From positions 25,291 to 89,290 of the forward strand of contig CAYFFQ010000006.1 in NCBI GenBank assembly GCA_964342465.1: DNA of 64,000 nucleotides. Reading direction: 5' to 3'. The notes under the pieces were generated by a model that saw only the letters and a program-made list of their open reading frames with translations, searched no databases and was not told the origin of the DNA. This DNA is from MGIIb-Q1 sp964342465 (lineage in GTDB: Archaea; Thermoplasmatota; Poseidoniia; Poseidoniales; Thalassarchaeaceae). The translations under genes were made by a program, and so were the position numbers. Positions 59,744 to 64,000 of this stretch are shown in pieces. The number at the start of each line of letters is the position of its first letter. The first letter of the stretch is position 1.

Positions 59744-62086
59744 TCAAGCGATTTCTGCCTGAAGTGGCGAGTCATCAGCGGAATCTTCGCTCTCCGCAGA
59801 AATCATCCCAAACAGGCGCCAGGTGGCGAAAACAGCGACTATCCATAGAAGAATGTTCACCCTGTAGGTGGTGTGATATGCATCAATATCAGACATTCCG
59901 GAATCGAGGAACAAACGCATCAGGAGGTAGCCGAGAGCGATACCCAGTGATTGCCCAGCAAGAGCGACAGCACCTGCCATTCCCAACCCGCGGTTTCTCT
60001 CCTTGTCTGTGGTGAATCTAGCAAGCAGTGCATCGTTTGAGACCAACAGCATCGGGTATATAGGAATCACAAAAACCATCACCGCAATCATGGGGGGCAG
60101 ACCGATGGAGAAGATGGACCAAAGAGTCCCATAGGCGAGTGCCGACCAAAGCAGAACCCTCTCCGCTCCGAGGTTGTCACACACCCTCCCAATCGCCGCG
60201 TAGAGAAATAAAACTGCCAACACCGCCCATGCCTCGAGCAGCGTGGAAAAGTCAACGTCGAATCCCACCACCTCGAAATAGCGGAGTGAGGTTAGAACCA
60301 CAGCTCCTCTCGGCATGGCGACGAGGAGAACGACGAGCATCACCAACAGTGGCCACTTGCTTTCGAATCGGAAGAGGTGGCGCAGAACGGCGATTTTATC
60401 ACCCCATCCCTCCATCACCTTTTCTTCGACAACCTCCCCACGCAGTTTCCAAAATGGCAGGATGAACTCCTCCCCCTGCAACTTCTTGACCTGCAACACC
60501 GCGAGTGAGAGCATCACGGCGGAGAAAATGGATACTCCAAGCATCGCCATGCTGGCACTCTGTGAATCGAGAAGAATGTCGTATATCTTGCCGCCAAGCA
60601 TCGCTGCCAGCGCCGCGAACAGACTGGCTACGGCGTAGAGCAGTCCGATGAACTCTCCCTTGTGGCGCGGATACCACTCAGTTCCAACAGCGAATGCGAC
60701 GCGAGATGAGCCGAACAGAATCGTCTGCAACACCGTCAGCCCGATGAAGGCTCCGAGTGGAACGAAGGCGAGGGGAATCAGAATGGCTATTGAAAGGCCG
60801 AGGGTGATGGTCAGCATCTCTTTTCTCCTCCCCCATCTGTCGGCGATAGACCCCCAGAAGGGTCCAGAAATACCATAACTGAGAGCGAGAAGACCGGTGT
60901 GAAGGACCACCATGTCCTCACCAGCACCCAACTGACGACTATGGAACGAATAGAGCACCAACGCATTACCCGCACCCATCACGAGAAACGCCCCGATGGA
61001 CAACATCCTCGCCAAGTCCTCGGTGTGGGAAGGCCCCTCCCCATCCTCATCCGTCGTCAATAACAGGCTGAGGTACCTGCCGCGCAGCCACCAAGCGATT
61101 ACGGCGAACATCGGGAAGGTGAGAAGATACAGGATTCGCATAGTATCTCCACCTACGATGCTCGGTCCTCGCTCATCCATCATGATGGTGAGACGCCCAC
61201 TCTCGCCGCTGAATCCCGATGTGTCATTCCATGCAACCTCTGCCGAGAGAATGACCCCATCGTCCCACTCCTCTATCAACCACTTGTAGACTCCACCATC
61301 GGATTTCACGCCCCACTCGGTAGGGGCTATTTGCTCGATTCTGCCATTATCATAGATATTGAGTTGAATCGTACCCTCTTCGAACTGCTCTTCAGAGAGC
61401 GCCCATCTCGCTTGGACGGCCCAGAGAACATCAGAGCGAGAATAGTTTTCCGAATCTCCACGGAAGGGTGTCCCACTCGACTCGAGATACGGTTGGTCGA
61501 ACTGGTACATTCCCGCCTCGATTGTGAGGTTGGTTGGGGTATCCACGCTACCCCAATGGATGGTGCAACTGCTGGAGGAGATGAACGGCAGTTCCTGACT
61601 GCTCACTTCCCACCTGATTGATAGGGTTTGGTCCAATGAAATGTTTTCAGGAAGATTTGCTCCGGCGAAGTCGACCCGCAGAGGCTCTTCACTGAGGTCG
61701 ATGACTCCGCTGTTGACCTGCTCCAACTCAGTTCCATCTATGTAGAGAAAGAGGTCGATATCGACAGCGCCACTCCCACTTGCCCAAAGTGAAAAGTTCC
61801 ATTCATCGGAACCGGTCGGCGCCTGTCGGAGGAAACTCGGGGTGGTCAAGGTCGGGCCGGCAGAGGCTGAGGAACCCGCCCCGAGAGGGAAATCATGGTT
61901 TGATGTTTCAGGTCGCTCCTTCAGAGATGGAGAGAGAGAATCCTGGCCTTCAGCAAAGAGAACGGTAGTGCGAATCTGTGGCTCATAGGGTTGGTCTGGG
62001 GGGGTGACCTCCTCAGCGCTTGAAAGGGGGGTGAGTAGAGGGAGGAGAAGTAATGCGACAATCCACCACTTTGCGCTCCCGCCCAT
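59744..62086 (-). CDS. MFS transporter with a large N-terminal extracellular domain
   Basis: A 780-residue protein. A signal peptide (WWIVALLLLPLLTPLSSAEE) is followed by about 300 extracellular residues of beta-sandwich type. A first membrane helix near residue 315 (ILYLLTFPMFAVIAWWL) leads into a full major facilitator domain of about twelve helices, with the loop 2-3 signature GSIADRWGRRKEML. The C-terminus is acidic. A soluble ectodomain joined in front of an MFS permease is unusual. It converges on the phosphopantetheinyl transferase with 24 bp between stops, so a role in exporting a product of the synthase is plausible but only by position. Confidence 0.85.
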   Translation of the reverse strand: MGGSAKWWIVALLLLPLLTPLSSAEEVTPPDQPYEPQIRTTVLFAEGQDSLSPSLKERPETSNHDFPLGAGSSASAGPTLTTPSFLRQAPTGSDEWNFSLWASGSGAVDIDLFLYIDGTELEQVNSGVIDLSEEPLRVDFAGANLPENISLDQTLSIRWEVSSQELPFISSSSCTIHWGSVDTPTNLTIEAGMYQFDQPYLESSGTPFRGDSENYSRSDVLWAVQARWALSEEQFEEGTIQLNIYDNGRIEQIAPTEWGVKSDGGVYKWLIEEWDDGVILSAEVAWNDTSGFSGESGRLTIMMDERGPSIVGGDTMRILYLLTFPMFAVIAWWLRGRYLSLLLTTDEDGEGPSHTEDLARMLSIGAFLVMGAGNALVLYSFHSRQLGAGEDMVVLHTGLLALSYGISGPFWGSIADRWGRRKEMLTITLGLSIAILIPLAFVPLGAFIGLTVLQTILFGSSRVAFAVGTEWYPRHKGEFIGLLYAVASLFAALAAMLGGKIYDILLDSQSASMAMLGVSIFSAVMLSLAVLQVKKLQGEEFILPFWKLRGEVVEEKVMEGWGDKIAVLRHLFRFESKWPLLVMLVVLLVAMPRGAVVLTSLRYFEVVGFDVDFSTLLEAWAVLAVLFLYAAIGRVCDNLGAERVLLWSALAYGTLWSIFSIGLPPMIAVMVFVIPIYPMLLVSNDALLARFTTDKERNRGLGMAGAVALAGQSLGIALGYLLMRLFLDSGMSDIDAYHTTYRVNILLWIVAVFATWRLFGMISAESEDSADDSPLQAEIA

Positions 62087-62089
62087 CCT

Positions 62090-62332
62090 TCATTCCTCCG
62101 CCACAGTCACCTTAGGGGAATCGCGCAAGGGGGTAAGCGAATCAGGTGGGGCCACCATCCCTCCGCGACTGGGGTAGAACAGGAGGAGGATGCCTGCAAT
62201 GAACAGCACTGGGATGAGGAACTCAGCCCGCATGGGGAAGGCCATCGCTTCGAAAAGCATGACCCACAACGGGATGTTGACCGGCAAGAAGAGGAAAATG
62301 AAGGCGACGCCAAGCCAGTTTCTCGGTCTCAT
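62090..62332 (-). CDS. Small membrane protein (80 aa) upstream of the MFS gene
   Basis: Two hydrophobic helices (WLGVAFIFLFLPVNIPLWVMLF and AEFLIPVLFIAGILLLFYP) and a short soluble C-terminus. It precedes the MFS gene by three bases on the same strand, so the two are likely co-expressed and the small protein may be a partner subunit. No family is recognised. ATG at 62332. Confidence 0.7.
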   Translation of the reverse strand: MRPRNWLGVAFIFLFLPVNIPLWVMLFEAMAFPMRAEFLIPVLFIAGILLLFYPSRGGMVAPPDSLTPLRDSPKVTVAEE

Positions 62333-62477
62333 TGGTCACGGTGGGTGGCACTCACAACATCAACTCTCGCCTTGTCCGTGAGATTGGGTGTCAAAGACGA
62401 TACAGAAGGAGATGAAGGGTTGGGGGCCTCGAAGAACATCAACGCAGTTAAAGAAGGGGTGGCTCTCGGGGGGCCAC

Positions 62478-62548
62478 GCGTCCATGATGTAGGGGTAGCA
62501 TCAGAGGTTTCCAACCTCTTCGCCCGGGTTCAAATCCCGGTGGGCGCA
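62478..62548 (+). tRNA. tRNA-Gly (anticodon TCC)
   Basis: A full cloverleaf can be drawn: 7-bp acceptor stem GCGTCCA/TGGGCGC (one G-T pair) with discriminator A, a short D arm, anticodon stem AGAGG/CCTCT with loop TTTCCAA (anticodon TCC at 62510-62512), and a T arm CCGGG/CCCGG with loop TTCAAAT. CCA is not encoded. GTTAAAGA about 25-32 bp upstream could act as its TATA box. A tyrosine recombinase remnant lies 90 bp downstream, as expected if this tRNA served as an integration site. Confidence 0.95.
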
Positions 62549-62637
62549 TTCCACCGTTGTACTGCGAGCCTGCGCGAGGGCTAATTGGGCGAAGTTGCGA
62601 TTTTTCGTCAATTTCAAACATTTCATTTTTCGTCATT

Positions 62638-62769
62638 TTATTCATATTCAATTTCCTCCTCGATGTCGATGAACGCTCTTTCGTGGGCGGTCATCGTCCG
62701 TCTGTCGAGTGTGATTCTCCTGTAATGTCGAGAGGTCGTCTCGATGGAAGTGTGTCCGACGGCGGCGGC
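62638..62769 (-). pseudogene. C-terminal remnant of a tyrosine recombinase (integrase)
   Basis: The minus strand encodes VGHTSIETTSRHYRRITLD followed by a charged tail and a stop at 62638-62640. GHxSxxTTxxxY carries the last catalytic His/Trp-position region and the nucleophilic Tyr of archaeal/phage integrases. Upstream in the frame the sequence turns into Ala/Ser-rich code and meets a TAG codon near 62839, so the arginine and earlier catalytic boxes are absent. It is therefore a truncated gene beside tRNA-Gly. The GC-rich stretch 62761-62900 that replaces its body differs in composition from both sides. Confidence 0.75.
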
Positions 62770-62944
62770 CGCACCCGCGCCCGTTGATGTGGAGGAGCTG
62801 CTGACTGCAGCCGCTCTCAGAGCGGTCTCGGACTATGCGGCGCTACAGGGCGGGCCCCAGAGCCGCCGAGAAGACGACGCCACCCCTTCCGCCGTTGGAA
62901 AGTTGACAAAGGGTTAAAGAAGAAGTAGATATCAATTTGAACCA

Positions 62945-63889
62945 GTGATTGATGAAACTGAACCTTCAGTTGGCCGGCTCAACGCTGCTCGCAGACTGAA
63001 GATTCTAGCGAAGACACATGAGAGGCAGGCAATTGAAAGGGCGGCTGCGCATGCCTTTGATGAACGAGAACTCAATTTGATTGACGACGCATGGATTCTT
63101 GTTGACAAGAACCTACCAAAGGAAATTGCTGGCGAGTACATCGCCACGAGAAACGGACGGCAGGCCAGTATTACGCTTCGCCCTGAGGCGGTAGACCAAG
63201 ATGAACCTGACACAATCGTACATGAGATGGTACACCACCTGAGGTCTGTTGATGAGACCCGCCCTGACCGACATCGTAGCATCCCAGGTGACATTGAGGC
63301 TGATGTGAATGAGGATGAGAGGCGTACAGAGGCTGAGTCAGTAGCCCGTTGGAATCCACACAATGACGACCCTGAAAACTTGGGATACTGGTCTTTCCAC
63401 GGTGATGTTTACACTGGTGATAGTGATGAGAAGGACCTTGACAAGGCAAACGACCTTCGTAATGCAGACCGTCAATTGTTCACAGAAACAGAGAACCTCC
63501 CACTCAAGAGTTCGCGCTGGGCTGGCCAGACAGGTGATGATGCTCTCGATGCTGTTGACGACCACTATCATGACTCACATATCGCAAGGGTCACGGCTGA
63601 CCTCTCGAATGCGGAAGCACGGCGCAGGGTGAACGCGATTGACACGCAGTATATCGTACGCCAGGACGAGGGCGATGATGTCTTTATTCAAGCGTACTCT
63701 CCCAATGGAGATATCGACTCTGAAGAGTACGCCAAGTCTCTCGCAACTCGGTACGGCGGGGCGGTCTACGCTTGGGACGAGGATGCCTATGTCCTGAAAG
63801 TCTCTCGTTCAAAGGGGCGAGGATGGCATGGTGAGGCCAAACGCCGCCGCCGTGCGGCGATGAAGAGGAAACGGTTTGCCTTCAGATAG
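62945..63889 (+). CDS. Putative zinc metallopeptidase-like protein, possible provirus gene
   Basis: A 314-residue protein, GTG start. Residues 87-100 (EPDTIVHEMVHHLR) contain HExxH (H93, E94, H97), and a downstream acidic segment could provide the third ligand. The C-terminal region (AKSLATRYGGAVYAWDEDAYVLKVS) and a very basic end (RRRRAAMKRKR) look like virion or plasmid-borne proteins. Codon use is more AT-tolerant than in the neighbouring genes. No host family is recognised. With the integrase remnant and tRNA-Gly it suggests an integrated element that continues beyond the window or is partly decayed. Confidence 0.7.
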   Translation: MIDETEPSVGRLNAARRLKILAKTHERQAIERAAAHAFDERELNLIDDAWILVDKNLPKEIAGEYIATRNGRQASITLRPEAVDQDEPDTIVHEMVHHLRSVDETRPDRHRSIPGDIEADVNEDERRTEAESVARWNPHNDDPENLGYWSFHGDVYTGDSDEKDLDKANDLRNADRQLFTETENLPLKSSRWAGQTGDDALDAVDDHYHDSHIARVTADLSNAEARRRVNAIDTQYIVRQDEGDDVFIQAYSPNGDIDSEEYAKSLATRYGGAVYAWDEDAYVLKVSRSKGRGWHGEAKRRRRAAMKRKRFAFR

Positions 63890-63922
63890 AGTTCTCGTTG
63901 TGTTTTTACTCTTCATCACGGG

Positions 63923-64000
63923 TTATCGCCACCATAGCAAGACCAGTGAAACGATAGTGGCGGCGCCACCGAGCATGATACTCAGGATAGCTACATCTCC
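63923..64000 (-). CDS. C-terminus of a minus-strand membrane protein, cut by window edge
   Basis: The minus strand is open from the window edge to a TAA at 63923-63925 and encodes 25 residues, mostly one hydrophobic helix (AILSIMLGGAATIVSLVLLWW) ending in Arg. Probably the last membrane helix of a gene that begins outside the window. Too short for a family assignment. Confidence 0.35.
   Translation of the reverse strand, partial: GDVAILSIMLGGAATIVSLVLLWWR

Noticed and set aside
62744..62917. 57-residue plus-strand frame downstream of tRNA-Gly
   Set aside because: Overlaps the integrase remnant, lies in an odd GC-rich patch and matches no family I know; kept only as an observation.

Overview
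The window reads as a chromosomal segment of a euryarchaeal (Thermoplasmatota-like) archaeon. Marine Group II/III (Candidatus Poseidoniia) relatives are my best guess, not a proven identification. Archaeal markers are an Orc1/Cdc6 initiator, an MC1 chromosomal protein, an archaeal CoaD joined to a DUF359 dephospho-CoA kinase, an archaeal-type TatD hydrolase, a divergent TBP-like protein and a free-standing Lrp ligand-binding domain. Mixed with them are bacterial- or eukaryote-like genes: FabI, an Sfp-type phosphopantetheinyl transferase, a giant polyketide/PUFA-synthase-like protein, class I aldolase, GlpX and a seven-zinc-knuckle protein. Genes are densely packed, with many ATGA/GTGA overlaps and GTG or TTG starts.

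Layout: 1-8 kb holds the end of an aldehyde dehydrogenase, a B3/B4-domain protein, a radical SAM/SPASM enzyme with an internal peptide repeat, and succinate dehydrogenase (membrane subunit, SdhA, SdhB). 8-16.5 kb holds MC1, an Lrp-type domain, an 1,800-residue surface protein, a macro-domain protein and an FAD reductase. 16.5-21.8 kb holds moaE-moaC, a scaffold gap flanked by an exact 55-bp duplication, glpX, two zinc proteins, class I aldolase, and a winged-helix/zinc-ribbon pair. 22-30 kb holds a large HTH protein, the CoA-synthesis fusion, a glycosyltransferase, a membrane protein, Orc1/Cdc6 and a candidate replication origin. 30-39 kb holds a metallo-beta-lactamase hydrolase, a CysJ-like flavoprotein without its FMN domain, biotin carboxylase, a membrane protein, a G-domain-dead elongation-factor relative, an acyl-CoA thioesterase and a ThiI-like PP-loop enzyme. 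39-49 kb holds a nearly 2,000-residue surface protein, then an operon of acyl-CoA dehydrogenase, an unknown protein, a TBP-like protein and TatD.

The centrepiece is 49.1-62.3 kb. A FabI-type enoyl reductase lies 10 bp before a 3,023-residue synthase (KS-AT-degenerate carrier-KS-ACP-ACP-pseudoKR-KR-DH), followed by a dedicated phosphopantetheinyl transferase and, convergently, an MFS transporter with an extracellular domain. Together these contain every catalytic step of a fatty-acid or PUFA elongation cycle, which is unexpected in an archaeon. Both carrier domains have Thr where the pantetheinylated Ser is expected. Other genes in the window could supply CoA and carboxylated acyl-CoA substrate.

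The right end is a tRNA-Gly(TCC) followed by the C-terminal remnant of a tyrosine recombinase and an HExxH metallopeptidase-like gene, which suggests an integrated element. A recurring oddity is that many intergenic spaces, and two coding regions, carry their own unrelated tandem or direct repeat (18-120 bp).
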